NCBI RefSeq assembly: GCF_051201625.1
Contig: NZ_CP179203.1
Location: 1,178,001-1,242,000 of the forward strand
DNA from: Shimia sp051201625
GTDB taxonomy: Bacteria; Pseudomonadota; Alphaproteobacteria; Rhodobacterales; Rhodobacteraceae
Direction: 5' to 3'
DNA: 64,000 nucleotides
How positions within the stretch are numbered: the stretch's first letter is position 1; each line of letters opens with the position of its first letter. Positions 25,457-34,887 of this stretch are shown here, piece by piece. Below the pieces are notes generated by a model, which did not search any database, was not told the DNA's origin, and saw only the letters and a list, made by a program, of their open reading frames with translations. Position numbers and translations under genes: made by a program.

Positions 25457-26097
25457 AAGAAAACTCCAGTTTTTGCTTTAAGTCTACAGAAACTTAATAC
25501 AGAATTTTACGCAAAATAGCGAAAATTTTCACCCGTCAAAGCAATGCCTTTGGTGCGTGCAGCATGCCATATCTCAAATACTCAAAAATTTGGCAATGAA
25601 AATTCCACGCGTATATTTCACTGCACAAATGTCACCTCTTAGTAGAAGCCTTATCGAGTCCTCTGAAAAAAAGACGTTAGATTTGATGCATAAAAATGCA
25701 TCACAGTCGATGATGCTTGTTGTTAGTCTGTCAAGGTAGCAATGTCTGGAATGATAAATAGTTTAATCCACACTGCGCTTTTGTGGCTTTTATTGAACAT
25801 TTGGTCTTTAATCGAGCTTTCAAAAGCTTTTCTTTTATAACAGCTTAAGGCTTTTGTATCAGTGCAAATGAATTAGGATTTGGATGTATTTAGTAGTCTC
25901 TCAGATACAGCGTGTGATGAATACTGCAAACACCAATTCTACGCAGCATGAGAATTTATTTCTTTTTTTTAGATCTACTCTCTTAGCGCATGGATTTTCA
26001 GGTTCGTGATTTACAACATCGGGGTAATTATAGGCAAACCATCTTTGCCTAAAGTAAAGCAATGCTGTGCAATACTATCTGCATTGCAAGACTACTC
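25457..26097. other. AT-rich gene-free stretch, 641 bases
   Basis: I see no gene. A short dyad TGATGCAT-aaaa-ATGCATCA lies at 25684-25703 and a hairpin near deoD at 26031-26051. No ribosome site or protein family was recognisable in the small frames. Confidence 0.5.
26031..26051 (-). terminator. hairpin downstream of deoD
   Basis: TAGGCAAA (26031-26038) pairs perfectly with TTTGCCTA (26044-26051) over a 5-base loop, 46 bases past the deoD stop. It lacks a strong T tract on the minus strand (TAATTACC), so it is a weak terminator or mRNA 3' stem. Confidence 0.4.
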
Positions 26098-26814
26098 TCA
26101 TTTAATTTGATCAGCGAAGGCAGCTTCTAGGGCAATCTCAACCATGTCTCCAAAGGTTTTCTCACGATCGTCTGATGGAAGCGCTTCATGCGTGATCAAA
26201 TGATCTGATACGGTCAAAACCGCCAGTGCTCGTCGACTATGGCGCGCGGCAAGATTATAAAGTTCAGCTGCTTCCATCTCCACCCCAAGAATGCCATGGC
26301 GTATCATCTGTTCGTTCAAATCAGGCCGTTCATCGTAAAATACATCAGAAGAATAAATGCCACCCACATGAGTTGTGACGTCCCGCGAGGATGCGGCGCT
26401 GGCAGCGGCGCTTAGCAGGTTGTAATTTGCACAAGGTGCAAAGTTGAGTTCCTTGAATATGCCGCTGGAAGGCGTCGCGAGTGAACTTGCTGTTTGGGCA
26501 AGGATGACGTCCCGTATTTTTACATTTTTTTGCATACCGCCGCACGATCCAATACGGATTAATGTTTGTGCTCCGTAGCTACTGATCAATTCATTTACAT
26601 AGATTGACAGTGATGGCATTCCCATCCCTGAACCTTGGATTGTCACTCTGTGACCGTTCCATGTGCCGGTAAAACCAAGCATCCCCCGAACCTGATTTAT
26701 ACAAGTCATTTCCGTCAAAAATGTTTCTGCAACCCACTTCGCCCTGTACGGATCGCCGGGTAAAAGAACAGTATCTGCAATCTGGCCAGGTTCGGCTCCT
26801 ATGTGAATGGTCAT
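26098..26814 (-). CDS. deoD: purine-nucleoside phosphorylase, DeoD type
   Basis: 238 residues, the hexameric bacterial PNP length. The start has MTIHIGAEPGQIADTVLLPGDP with the phosphate-contact GDPYRA. GSGMGMPS and IRIGSCGG build the phosphate/ribose site, GVEMEAAELYNLA the ribose site, and VSDH carries the catalytic Asp. It phosphorolyses purine nucleosides. It could use nucleosides imported by the BMP-type ABC system at 37-42 kb, although the two are not adjacent. Confidence 0.93.
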   Translation of the reverse strand: MTIHIGAEPGQIADTVLLPGDPYRAKWVAETFLTEMTCINQVRGMLGFTGTWNGHRVTIQGSGMGMPSLSIYVNELISSYGAQTLIRIGSCGGMQKNVKIRDVILAQTASSLATPSSGIFKELNFAPCANYNLLSAAASAASSRDVTTHVGGIYSSDVFYDERPDLNEQMIRHGILGVEMEAAELYNLAARHSRRALAVLTVSDHLITHEALPSDDREKTFGDMVEIALEAAFADQIK

Positions 26815-27214
26815 GCCAATTCCCTTACTTTAAACTTTGGGTTTGCGCTCAATTGAATCGACGCATTTTGAATAATCGAACGATCCTAGGTCAAAGTGCT
26901 TGTGACAAGGTTTGCAAATTCAGGGATTAGGCTTTACCTTAAATGACTAATTTGAGGGACACTCGCATCAGCGAAAGCCAGCAATTGCCTTGTCAAAGCG
27001 ACAACCCGGAATGATCATACCAATTGCCGAACACGTGGGCCACTGTTTTCATTTGCGTGCGAAATAGCGCAGTCAGAAATATTGTGAGGCCTGCCTTGGA
27101 AAAGAGGTTAAAAGAGGTCACCAAACTTTTCAGTGACCAATTTGAATTTGCTGCAGTTATACCTTCTTTCAGGTTTGAACACACCTTTGCGCGCTTTCAA
27201 CGCCAAGGGCGTAA
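26815..27214. other. gene-free stretch upstream of deoD, 400 bases
   Basis: No gene recognised. The region probably contains the deoD promoter at its left end and the 3' end of the H-NS-like gene at its right end. Confidence 0.5.
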
Positions 27215-27541
27215 TCAGATTTCCATCTGATTTGCGGCGAGTCCAGACCCCAGGGCCTCTTCGAACCATTTTGGCTTTCGACCTTTGCCAGTCCATGTTT
27301 TGGTTTTATCGCTGGGGTGCGCATATTTTGGCAGGCCTTTTTTCAGGGCATTGCCGCGCCGACCAGCAGAAGAAGTGATTTCATCAATTGAAAAGCCATA
27401 TTTCTCAGCAGCTTCTCTGACTGCATTCAGCGCGTTTTCTCTTCGTTCCGTTTCGAGCTTCAAGAGTTGAATATCGATCTCTGCACTCAATTCATTTAAT
27501 GCCTCTTTTGACATTCCGTCTAATTTCATTTCTTTTCCCAT
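27215..27541 (-). CDS. H-NS histone-like family nucleoid protein
   Basis: 108 residues from the first ATG; a second in-frame ATG at 27529 is also possible. The N-terminal half is helical and charged (SKEALNELSAEIDIQLLKLE), fitting the oligomerisation domain. The C-terminus has the H-NS DNA-binding signature KTKTWTGKGRKPKWFEEAL, corresponding to the TWxGxGRxP core. Rhodobacterales homologues (HvrA/Spb type) act as regulators and silencers of AT-rich DNA. The gene is itself flanked by very AT-rich DNA. Identity of the domain is firm; targets are unknown. Confidence 0.88.
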   Translation of the reverse strand: MGKEMKLDGMSKEALNELSAEIDIQLLKLETERRENALNAVREAAEKYGFSIDEITSSAGRRGNALKKGLPKYAHPSDKTKTWTGKGRKPKWFEEALGSGLAANQMEI

Positions 27542-27740
27542 CCCAATTGCTTTGGTTTATATTCATAATATATAATGCGTATATCAATTACACAATAATC
27601 CTACAATTACAAAGTTATTAAAAGCTTCATTTTGCCTAAGCTTAAATTACGACACCTAAACAGTGTCCTTTTTCAAATTCATATTCTAAATAGTTAGAGG
27701 TAATACTTTTGGATATGAACGTGAATGCAGGATAGTGCAT

Positions 27741-29714
27741 TTAATCCCGACTAACTGCCACTGTTGCTTGCTCTGCTAACGTCACTACGTCTTTCATAAT
27801 GGTGTTTAATTCAAAGTCTTTTGGCGTGTAAACTCTTGCAACTCCCAATGAGCGCAACTCCTTCGCGTCCTCATCGGGAATTATTCCCCCAACAATTACA
27901 GGAACTTTGGATAATCCCGCGTCCCGCATTCGTTCCATAAGATCCTTGGCCAAAGGAATGTGACTTCCGGATAAAATAGATAGCCCTACAACATGTGCTT
28001 TTTCCAGTTTTGCTTTTTCTACTATTTCCTCGGGCGTCAGTCGAATACCTTCATATGTGATGTCCATTCCACAGTCGCGCGCGCGATATGCTAATTGCTC
28101 CGCTCCATTTGAATGGCCGTCTAGGCCAGGTTTTCCAATAACGAAATTCAGGCGTCGGCCTAACCGATCACTGACCGCGTCAACTGCTGTCCGGAGCTCA
28201 TCCAAATTTTCGGTTTTGTTGGAGGGTGCTTTGGATACGCCGGTAGGACCGCGGTATTCGCCGTGAACCAACCGCATTTGCTCGGCCCATTCGCCGGTCG
28301 TGACACCTACCTTGGCTGCCGCAATGGAGGCCGGCATAATATTGTCGTTAGCTAATGCTGCGGTCCGAAGGTCGTTAAGTGCCTTTTGAACTGCTCCAGC
28401 ATCGCGTCGGGTGCGCCAAATGTTCAGACGTGAAATCTGTTCCCGCTCGACGTCAGGGTCGACAACCATAATACCTCCGTCGCCTGTCATTAGTGGCGAA
28501 ACTTCGCCCTTTTGGAACTTGTTCACTCCCACAACCACTGTGTTACCGCTTTCTATGCGGTTTAGCCTCGCTGCGTTGGACTCTACCAGGCGCGACTTCA
28601 TGTAGTTTATTGCTGAAATGGCGCCGCCCATGCTGTCCAAGTTAGCGAGTTCGTTGCGGGCGCCATCTTTGAGTTGCTCGACTTTTGCGTCTACCACTGG
28701 GTTGTCGTCGAACAGGTCATCATATTCCAAAAGATCTGTCTCATACGCCATGATTTGTTGCATACGCATAGACCATTGCTGGTCCCAAGGACGCGGCAGG
28801 CCAAGAGCTTCGTTCCAAGCTGGTAACTGAACAGCGCGTGCGCGCGCTTTTTTGCTGAGCGTGACCGCAAGCATCTCAATCAGAATTCGATACACATTAT
28901 TTTCTGGCTGCTGTTCTGTCAAACCAAGTGAGTTAACTTGGACCCCGTATCGAAAGCGCCGATGCTTAGCATCTTTTACGCCGTAGCGGGTTTTCAGAAT
29001 TTCATCCCAAAGATCAACAAAGGCCCGCATCTTGCACATCTCGGTAATAAATCGGATTCCAGCATTTACGAAAAAGGAAATACGGCCAGCTAATGCAGGA
29101 AAATCCTCCGATGACACACGTGGTTGTAGCGCGTCCAATACTGCGATAGCGGTTGCAAGTGCAAAGGCAAGTTCCTGCTCTGGAGTCGCGCCTGCTTCCT
29201 GTAGGTGGTACGAACAGACGTTCATTGGGTTCCACTTGGGTACGTTAGTGTAACAGTACTCGGCCACGTCTGCGATCATCTTTAGAGAAGGTTCCGGGGG
29301 ACAGATGTAAGTGCCCCGGCTGAGATATTCCTTGATCAGGTCGTTTTGCACGGTGCCCTGTAGGTGAGTGACGTCTGCGCCCTGCTCTTCGGCCGTTGCA
29401 ATGTAGAGTGCAAGGAGCCAGGGTGCAGTGGCGTTGATTGTCATAGATGTGTTCATTTTCTCGAGTGGAATTTGATCGAACAATGTGCGCATATCTCCGA
29501 GGTGACAGATCGGTACGCCAACCTTTCCAACTTCGCCTCGCGACAGAATATGGTCGCTGTCGTAGCCAGTCTGTGTTGGCAGGTCGAATGCGACAGATAA
29601 GCCGGTTTGACCTTTTTTAAGGTTGGACCGGTAAAGGGCATTGGACGCGTTGGCCGTCGAATGTCCGGCGTACGTGCGGATGAGCCATGGGCGTTCTTTC
29701 TGCGTCGGCGACAT
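27741..29714 (-). CDS. ecm: ethylmalonyl-CoA mutase (B12-dependent)
   Basis: 657 residues from the ATG at 29712-29714, preceded by GAGG and giving MSPTQKERPWLIRTYAGHST, the expected N-terminus. A frame extension to 30005 adds 97 implausible residues. The catalytic domain has GLSVAFDLPTQTGYDSDH and TMTINATAPW-type residues (MNTSMTINATAPWLLALY). The C-terminal cobalamin domain has the base-off motif GLDGHSNGAEQL with the cobalt-ligand His, and VVGLSILSGSHI. It converts (2R)-ethylmalonyl-CoA to methylsuccinyl-CoA in the ethylmalonyl-CoA pathway. The family also includes methylmalonyl-CoA mutase; the ccr neighbour favours Ecm. Confidence 0.9.
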   Translation of the reverse strand: MSPTQKERPWLIRTYAGHSTANASNALYRSNLKKGQTGLSVAFDLPTQTGYDSDHILSRGEVGKVGVPICHLGDMRTLFDQIPLEKMNTSMTINATAPWLLALYIATAEEQGADVTHLQGTVQNDLIKEYLSRGTYICPPEPSLKMIADVAEYCYTNVPKWNPMNVCSYHLQEAGATPEQELAFALATAIAVLDALQPRVSSEDFPALAGRISFFVNAGIRFITEMCKMRAFVDLWDEILKTRYGVKDAKHRRFRYGVQVNSLGLTEQQPENNVYRILIEMLAVTLSKKARARAVQLPAWNEALGLPRPWDQQWSMRMQQIMAYETDLLEYDDLFDDNPVVDAKVEQLKDGARNELANLDSMGGAISAINYMKSRLVESNAARLNRIESGNTVVVGVNKFQKGEVSPLMTGDGGIMVVDPDVEREQISRLNIWRTRRDAGAVQKALNDLRTAALANDNIMPASIAAAKVGVTTGEWAEQMRLVHGEYRGPTGVSKAPSNKTENLDELRTAVDAVSDRLGRRLNFVIGKPGLDGHSNGAEQLAYRARDCGMDITYEGIRLTPEEIVEKAKLEKAHVVGLSILSGSHIPLAKDLMERMRDAGLSKVPVIVGGIIPDEDAKELRSLGVARVYTPKDFELNTIMKDVVTLAEQATVAVSRD

Positions 29715-30136
29715 AGAGTGACCTCGTGAGCAATGTGGGTAATATTGTTGCGTGTAAGCGTATCCAAACGAAATATCATGTGCAAGCACTTTCGCTGCGT
29801 CGCGGCAATTATGATGTCGTGAGCGCTGCCATGTTCTTTGAAAATGTTTAAAACGAAATGGAGATAAAAAAATGTGGAGTGTGTTACGCGCAGAACGACC
29901 ACGCAAAACAAATAAATGCACCAACTGTTGTCTGCTTAAATGCTCAAGTATTAAGCAAGCGTCGATCCGATAATTTGCTTGGGCGTGATCAATATGGCTT
30001 GCCACTTCAGTTTTCTCTTCAGCGACTGCGCTCCCGGAAAAATCTCAGGGTGACGAAGAACGCACATATATTGAATTTGCTCAATAATAATACGTTTTGA
30101 TATTTACGTCGGTGCAATCCATTGCGACAGTCGGCT
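29715..30136. other. divergent ecm / acyltransferase intergenic region, 422 bases
   Basis: Holds both promoters. It contains the CAATATTACCCA element (29736-29747, minus strand) just upstream of ecm. A frame at 29858-30100 has a few Cys residues but no ribosome site or family; I do not call it a gene. Confidence 0.5.
29736..29747 (-). promoter_or_regulatory. 12-base element shared with the ccr upstream region
   Basis: On the minus strand the sequence is CAATATTACCCA, ending 22 bases upstream of the ecm start codon. The same 12-mer in the same orientation relative to the gene lies at 31567-31578, upstream of ccr. It is a candidate binding site for a regulator of the ethylmalonyl-CoA genes. 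Confidence 0.45.
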
Positions 30137-31495
30137 ATGGTCGCGACGATAGAACTTCCAATCTGGTTATTCGTTCTTATCCTGCTGTTTGCTGCGGTAA
30201 CAGCGGCAAGCCATCTATTGTTCCCATCCGTTCGCTGGTTTTTTAGGCGGCGTATGGAAAGGGCGGTGGCAAAGCTTAATTCGAAACTTGAACGTCCAAT
30301 TGAGCCGTTCAAGCTGGCTCGGCGGTACGACATGATTCAGCGTGTGATTTATCAACCAGATGTGGCACAGGCCGTTACGGAGCGAGCGGCTGAGCTTGGC
30401 ATCCCTGAAAACGTGGCCTTTGAAGAGGCTAAAAGATATGCGCGAGAAATCGTACCATCATTTTCAGCGTCCGCTTATTTTGGCTTTGCAATTCGTGTTG
30501 CCCGGTTCCTGAGTACGGCGCTTTATAGGGTCCGGTTGGTTCATTTCGACGACAAGGGAATTCGGGGTATTTCCCGTGATGCAACGGTAGTCTTTGTGAT
30601 GAACCACCGCAGCAACATGGACTATGTGCTCGTGACCTATCTAGCGGCAGAACGGTCAGCGCTGGCCTATGCGGTAGGAGAATGGGCGCGGGTTTGGCCT
30701 TTGTCGCGTTTGATCCGTGCGATGGGGGCTTATTTTATTCGACGTCAATCTCGGAATTCTCTTTATCGTAGTGTTCTAGCGGCCTATGTCCGGCTTGCCA
30801 CTCAAGGCGGGGTCACCCAGGCAATGTTTCCGGAGGGGCGTTTGAGTTTAAATGGAGCGCCGCAAAATCCCAAGCGGGGATTACTAAAATATATTACGGA
30901 CGGGTTTGACAATGAAATACGAGATGTCGTTTTTGTGCCTGTGGCATTGAATTATGACCGGGTGCTGGAAGACCGTATTTTGTTGGAGGCTCTGTCGCGT
31001 GGGGGCAAAGGGTTTCGTGCTCGGATAAGTGTGGTAACTGGATTTTTTTTGAAACAGATCTGGTTACGAGTGAGAGGAAAATTTCATCGGTTTGGCTACG
31101 CTGCGGTGAGCTTCGGGCATCCGTTATCTTTAAAGGACTTTCTCACTGGTCAGGATGGTGACCCTGCTGAACCGTTGGCTGAGGAGTTGATGCATCGAAT
31201 AAACGCAGTGGTTCCTGTGTTGCCTGTACCGCTTCTTGCAGCAGTCATAGAGGACGCTATGGAACCGCTCTCGCCTGCCGATATCGAAGTGCAGTTTGCG
31301 GCATGGGTTGTAAAGTTAAGTGAGGCGCATATTCATTTACCCCGGGACGATCTGAGCTATGCGGTAAAACTTGGGTTGAGGATGCTGTCGGAACGCAGCA
31401 TCATTCTGCAGACTGATGGATGCTACTGCGTCAATCCAGAGCAAAAAGACATACTTGGCTTTTATGCGAATTCTATCCGCCATCTACTCCAGTAA
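30137..31495 (+). CDS. glycerol-3-phosphate / 1-acylglycerol-3-phosphate acyltransferase family protein
   Basis: 452 residues from the ATG at 30137; a TTG at 30122 would add five. An N-terminal membrane helix (~8-30) is followed by a basic segment and a PlsB/PlsC acyltransferase domain: HX4D motif NHRSNMDY, then GAYFIRRQSRNSLYR, FPEGRLS and VFVPVALNYDR. The size and block order resemble PlsB-type enzymes more than the short PlsC at 2.5-3.2 kb. It would make membrane phospholipid precursors. It is divergent from ecm and 153 bases upstream of ccr. Substrate position specificity is not clear. Confidence 0.8.
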   Translation: MVATIELPIWLFVLILLFAAVTAASHLLFPSVRWFFRRRMERAVAKLNSKLERPIEPFKLARRYDMIQRVIYQPDVAQAVTERAAELGIPENVAFEEAKRYAREIVPSFSASAYFGFAIRVARFLSTALYRVRLVHFDDKGIRGISRDATVVFVMNHRSNMDYVLVTYLAAERSALAYAVGEWARVWPLSRLIRAMGAYFIRRQSRNSLYRSVLAAYVRLATQGGVTQAMFPEGRLSLNGAPQNPKRGLLKYITDGFDNEIRDVVFVPVALNYDRVLEDRILLEALSRGGKGFRARISVVTGFFLKQIWLRVRGKFHRFGYAAVSFGHPLSLKDFLTGQDGDPAEPLAEELMHRINAVVPVLPVPLLAAVIEDAMEPLSPADIEVQFAAWVVKLSEAHIHLPRDDLSYAVKLGLRMLSERSIILQTDGCYCVNPEQKDILGFYANSIRHLLQ

Positions 31496-31566
31496 TTTTG
31501 CAGGCGCAGCATCGCTTTCTGCGTGCGCAGGGTCATAAAATTACAAAAAATGATCAATTTCGGTTG

Positions 31567-31578
31567 CAATATTACCCA
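31567..31578 (+). promoter_or_regulatory. 12-base element shared with the ecm upstream region
   Basis: CAATATTACCCA, 70 bases upstream of the ccr start, embedded in TTGCAATATTACCCAATCG. It is identical to the element upstream of ecm. Confidence 0.45.
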
Positions 31579-31648
31579 ATCGTAGCTACCCCAGAGGTAT
31601 CAGCGCGATTCTGCACCGCGGCACACAGTTTAAAAAAAAGAGGCACGC

Positions 31649-32938
31649 ATGGCTCTGGATACGAAAAGCGCTATAGCAGCGTACGAGGCTCCCGAAAAAG
31701 ACCTTTATGAAGTTGGAGAAATGCCACCCCTCGGATACGTACCAAAAAAAATGTATGCTTGGGCGATCCGCAGGGATCGGCATGGAGAACCTGATACGTC
31801 ATTCAAAGTTGAAGTTGTTGATACCTGGAACGTGGACAGCCACGAAGTGTTGGTTTTAGTGATGGCAGCGGGCGTAAACTATAACGGTGTTTGGGCTGGC
31901 CTTGGGCAGCCAATCTCCCCATTTGATGTGCATGGTGATCCTTTCCATATCGCTGGATCGGATGCTTCTGGGATCGTCTGGAGAGTCGGTGACAAAGTGA
32001 ATAACTGGAAGGTTGGTGATGAGGTTGTAATCCATTGTAACCAGGATGATGGCGACGATGAGGAGTGCAACGGGGGGGATCCAATGTTTTCGCCCACGCA
32101 GCGGATTTGGGGATATGAAACTGGAGACGGATCATTCGCGCAGTTCACCAAAGTGCAAGCTCAGCAATTAATGCCGCGCCCGAAACATCTAACTTGGGAA
32201 GAGTCAGCTTGTTATACACTGACGCTCGCAACAGCATATCGCATGTTGTTCGGCCACCACCCACATGAGCTCAAGCCTGGCCAAAATGTTCTAGTTTGGG
32301 GGGCTTCTGGCGGACTTGGTTCATATGCGATCCAACTGGCCAATACCGCTGGTGCGAATGCGATTGGCGTGATTTCAGACGAGAATAAGCGCCAATTTGT
32401 GATGGATCAGGGTGCAAAGGGTGTCATCAATCGCAAGGATTTTGATTGCTGGGGACAATTACCGATTGTGAATTCGCCCGAATACAATACTTGGCTAAAA
32501 GAGGCTCGAAAATTTGGCAAGGCGATTTGGGATATAACTGGTAAAGGTGTGAGCGTTGACATGGTCTTCGAACATCCTGGTGAGGCAACCTTCCCAGTAT
32601 CGACACTAGTTGTAAAAAAGGGGGGCATTGTTGTGATTTGTGCGGGCACGTCAGGCTTCAACACAACATTTGACGTACGCTATATGTGGATGCATCAGAA
32701 ACGCCTTCAAGGATCGCACTTTGCCAACTTGAAACAAGCTGCTTCTGCCAACCGTCTTATGGTGGAGCGTCGCCTTGATCCTTGTATGTCCGAAGTGTTT
32801 GAGTGGAATGAAATTCCAGCGGCTCATATGAAAATGCTGCGCAACGAGCATAAACCTGGCAACATGGCTGTTTTGGTTCAGGCGCCCAAAACTGGGCTGC
32901 GGACTTTTGAAGACGTATTAGACGTTTCCCAAAACTAA
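31649..32938 (+). CDS. ccr: crotonyl-CoA carboxylase/reductase
   Basis: 429 residues, the typical length. It is a medium-chain dehydrogenase/reductase fold enzyme with GVNYNGVWAGLGQP, HIAGSDASGIVWRVG, the NADPH-binding VWGASGGLGSYAIQLA motif, and the family-specific CNGGDPMFSPTQRIWGYETGDGSFAQF insertion. It reductively carboxylates crotonyl-CoA to ethylmalonyl-CoA, the committed step of the ethylmalonyl-CoA pathway, whose next mutase step is encoded 2 kb away. An AAGAGG ribosome site lies upstream of the ATG. Confidence 0.95.
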   Translation: MALDTKSAIAAYEAPEKDLYEVGEMPPLGYVPKKMYAWAIRRDRHGEPDTSFKVEVVDTWNVDSHEVLVLVMAAGVNYNGVWAGLGQPISPFDVHGDPFHIAGSDASGIVWRVGDKVNNWKVGDEVVIHCNQDDGDDEECNGGDPMFSPTQRIWGYETGDGSFAQFTKVQAQQLMPRPKHLTWEESACYTLTLATAYRMLFGHHPHELKPGQNVLVWGASGGLGSYAIQLANTAGANAIGVISDENKRQFVMDQGAKGVINRKDFDCWGQLPIVNSPEYNTWLKEARKFGKAIWDITGKGVSVDMVFEHPGEATFPVSTLVVKKGGIVVICAGTSGFNTTFDVRYMWMHQKRLQGSHFANLKQAASANRLMVERRLDPCMSEVFEWNEIPAAHMKMLRNEHKPGNMAVLVQAPKTGLRTFEDVLDVSQN

Positions 32939-33360
32939 AGGCCATTCGAAACTGCAACAGCTATCATTTCGTTCACTCATGTGAAACTGGATGGATTTTC
33001 AATAAAATTTCCGTTTATTCAGATAAAATTTATGAATTTTTAGGATAACTTAAGCCCGCTGTTGCAGTAACGAATTGTCGAGTAAGTCAAAACCTTGTCA
33101 TAAGTGTTTCCCTTTACAAAACAAAATATAACGTGTCTTCAAGATTGGGCTGCTGAGGAATACTGAACGAGCGGAAATTGCGCACGGAGTGGCAAATAAA
33201 TCGAAACAATTCAATTTAGAGCGAATGTGGAGGTTTCCAATTGAGCCAAAATTTTAGTTTGTTAATTTCCTAGAGTAGGTATGGGCACATTTATTTTTCT
33301 TAGGACCAGTTTTGCTAGAACGCGCTGGTGCCTTTATCGGCGCGGCTGTAGTGTGGCAAG
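32939..33360. other. gene-free stretch after ccr, 422 bases
   Basis: No gene seen. An 11-base perfect inverted repeat, ACTGCAACAGC (32951-32961) and GCTGTTGCAGT (33058-33068), brackets about 96 AT-rich bases that also hold a direct repeat of ATAAAATTT. No clear terminator with a T tract. Confidence 0.5.
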
Positions 33361-34887
33361 ATGGACGTTACCGAGCTTTCCCTAAGCTGCGATCAAACAG
33401 ATGCCTATGACAATATCAAATCGATTTTGTGCGGAGCTGGCATAGACTTAGAGAGTGGCCTATTGACCCCAAAGATTGAGGGAAAACAGGCTATTGCGGC
33501 TGTGATGGGAAAAGCTGGCTCAGGGAAAACGTTATTGCTGGCCAGGCTTGTCAAAGCCTTAGATGAAGCCGGTGTTGATATCGTCTCCGGTGACTATGAG
33601 GGCCGACGTCGCAAAGACCGGCGAACTCTGGCGATCTTGGCGCCAACGAACAAAGCAGCCAGCGTTCTCAGAATGCGCGGTGTTCCTGCAACCACCATCC
33701 ATCGAATTATTTACACACCTGTGTATGATCCAGAATACGAGCGCATCGCGGACTGGTTGGCAGGAAATGGAGAGCGGCCTGAACTTGAAGGGCTGACCGA
33801 TGAAGCCTTGGATAGAGCGGTGGAATTTTACAAACGCCACAAGTCAATCCCTGGTGCACTGGCCGCTGCGGGATTGCGTGGGTCTGATTTCATTACCGGT
33901 TGGAAGCGGCGGGATGAACCTCTGGATATAGGCTTCGTCGACGAGGGGTCGATGTTGGACGACAAACAGTTCGAAGATCTTAGAGAAATATTTTCAACAC
34001 TTGTCCTTTTTGGGGATCCGGCTCAGTTGGCTCCAGTGAACCAGTCAGGAAACATGGTGTTTGATAAACTACCCGTTGCTGCCCGGCACGAACTTCATCG
34101 TGTACACCGGCAAGAAGCTGATAACCCAATTCTGGATTTGGCACACGCGCTAGGTGACGCAAATTTGGGATTTGAAGACTTTGAGAAGCTGGTAGAAGAA
34201 ACGGCCCAAAAAGATGATCGGGTGGTTTGGGGGCAGCGAGTTGAAGTTGATTTAATGGCGCGATCACCGGTTTTGGTCTGGCGGAACGCAACGCGAATTC
34301 GACTAATAAATGCATTTCGACGTGTCCATGATGCACCTGAGGATCAACTATTAGCGGGGGAGCCGTTAATTTGTGATGGGCTTGAATTACCACTGAAGCA
34401 CCGCAAGAAACGACTGGACCTTGAAGCGCGTGGCCTGATCAAAGGAGCCCAAGTGATCTATTTGGGCCCCGGTAAAAAACAAGGATTCTCGCGCCTGCAT
34501 GTAATCGGGGCTGAAGATCCACGCGTGTCGGCGGCCTCAATTGTGAAAATCGAATTGCCGGATGAAGATGAACCTTTTATTCCGTACGCAGCCCGTATGG
34601 GGGCAACGTTTTTGCATGGTGCTGCTGTGACAGTTCATAAAGCGCAAGGCTCGCAGTGGCAAAATGTTCAGGTTTTTGCACCAGATTTGTTTGTGGCAGC
34701 TCGCATGGGGCGTTTGGAGGCTGGGCAGCCATTGTGGAAACGTCTGGCCTATGTGGCCATCACTCGCGCCTCAGACCGACTTTATTGGGTGGTGCGCAAT
34801 CGGTTAGCCAAGCCTACTGGCCCGCTTGACGTAAGTGATTTACGCACCGGACCGGTGCCATTGATGTTAGAAAAAGAAACAGAATGA
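33361..34887 (+). CDS. RecD-like SF1 ATP-dependent DNA helicase
   Basis: 508 residues. Walker A GKAGSGKT is at about residues 51-58, motif Ia LAPTNKAASVLR, motif II appears as GFVDEGSMLD, motif III LVLFGDPAQLAPV, motif IV/V include the UvrD-C-like VTVHKAQGSQWQNV, and motif VI is AYVAITRASDRLYWV. This is the short RecD2/AAA_30-type helicase without RecBC subunits nearby. It probably acts in DNA repair or recombination. Its last codon overlaps the start of the SDR pseudogene (ATGA), showing that a second operon member once followed. Confidence 0.87.
   Translation: MDVTELSLSCDQTDAYDNIKSILCGAGIDLESGLLTPKIEGKQAIAAVMGKAGSGKTLLLARLVKALDEAGVDIVSGDYEGRRRKDRRTLAILAPTNKAASVLRMRGVPATTIHRIIYTPVYDPEYERIADWLAGNGERPELEGLTDEALDRAVEFYKRHKSIPGALAAAGLRGSDFITGWKRRDEPLDIGFVDEGSMLDDKQFEDLREIFSTLVLFGDPAQLAPVNQSGNMVFDKLPVAARHELHRVHRQEADNPILDLAHALGDANLGFEDFEKLVEETAQKDDRVVWGQRVEVDLMARSPVLVWRNATRIRLINAFRRVHDAPEDQLLAGEPLICDGLELPLKHRKKRLDLEARGLIKGAQVIYLGPGKKQGFSRLHVIGAEDPRVSAASIVKIELPDEDEPFIPYAARMGATFLHGAAVTVHKAQGSQWQNVQVFAPDLFVAARMGRLEAGQPLWKRLAYVAITRASDRLYWVVRNRLAKPTGPLDVSDLRTGPVPLMLEKETE

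Noticed and set aside
29715..30005. 97-residue N-terminal extension of ethylmalonyl-CoA mutase
   Set aside because: GAGG sits directly before the ATG at 29714, the family N-terminus starts there, and the extension is His/Arg-rich noise overlapping the divergent promoter region.
29858..30100. 80-residue frame with several Cys residues in the ecm promoter region
   Set aside because: No ribosome site, no recognisable family, and it overlaps the divergent intergenic region of two well-supported genes.
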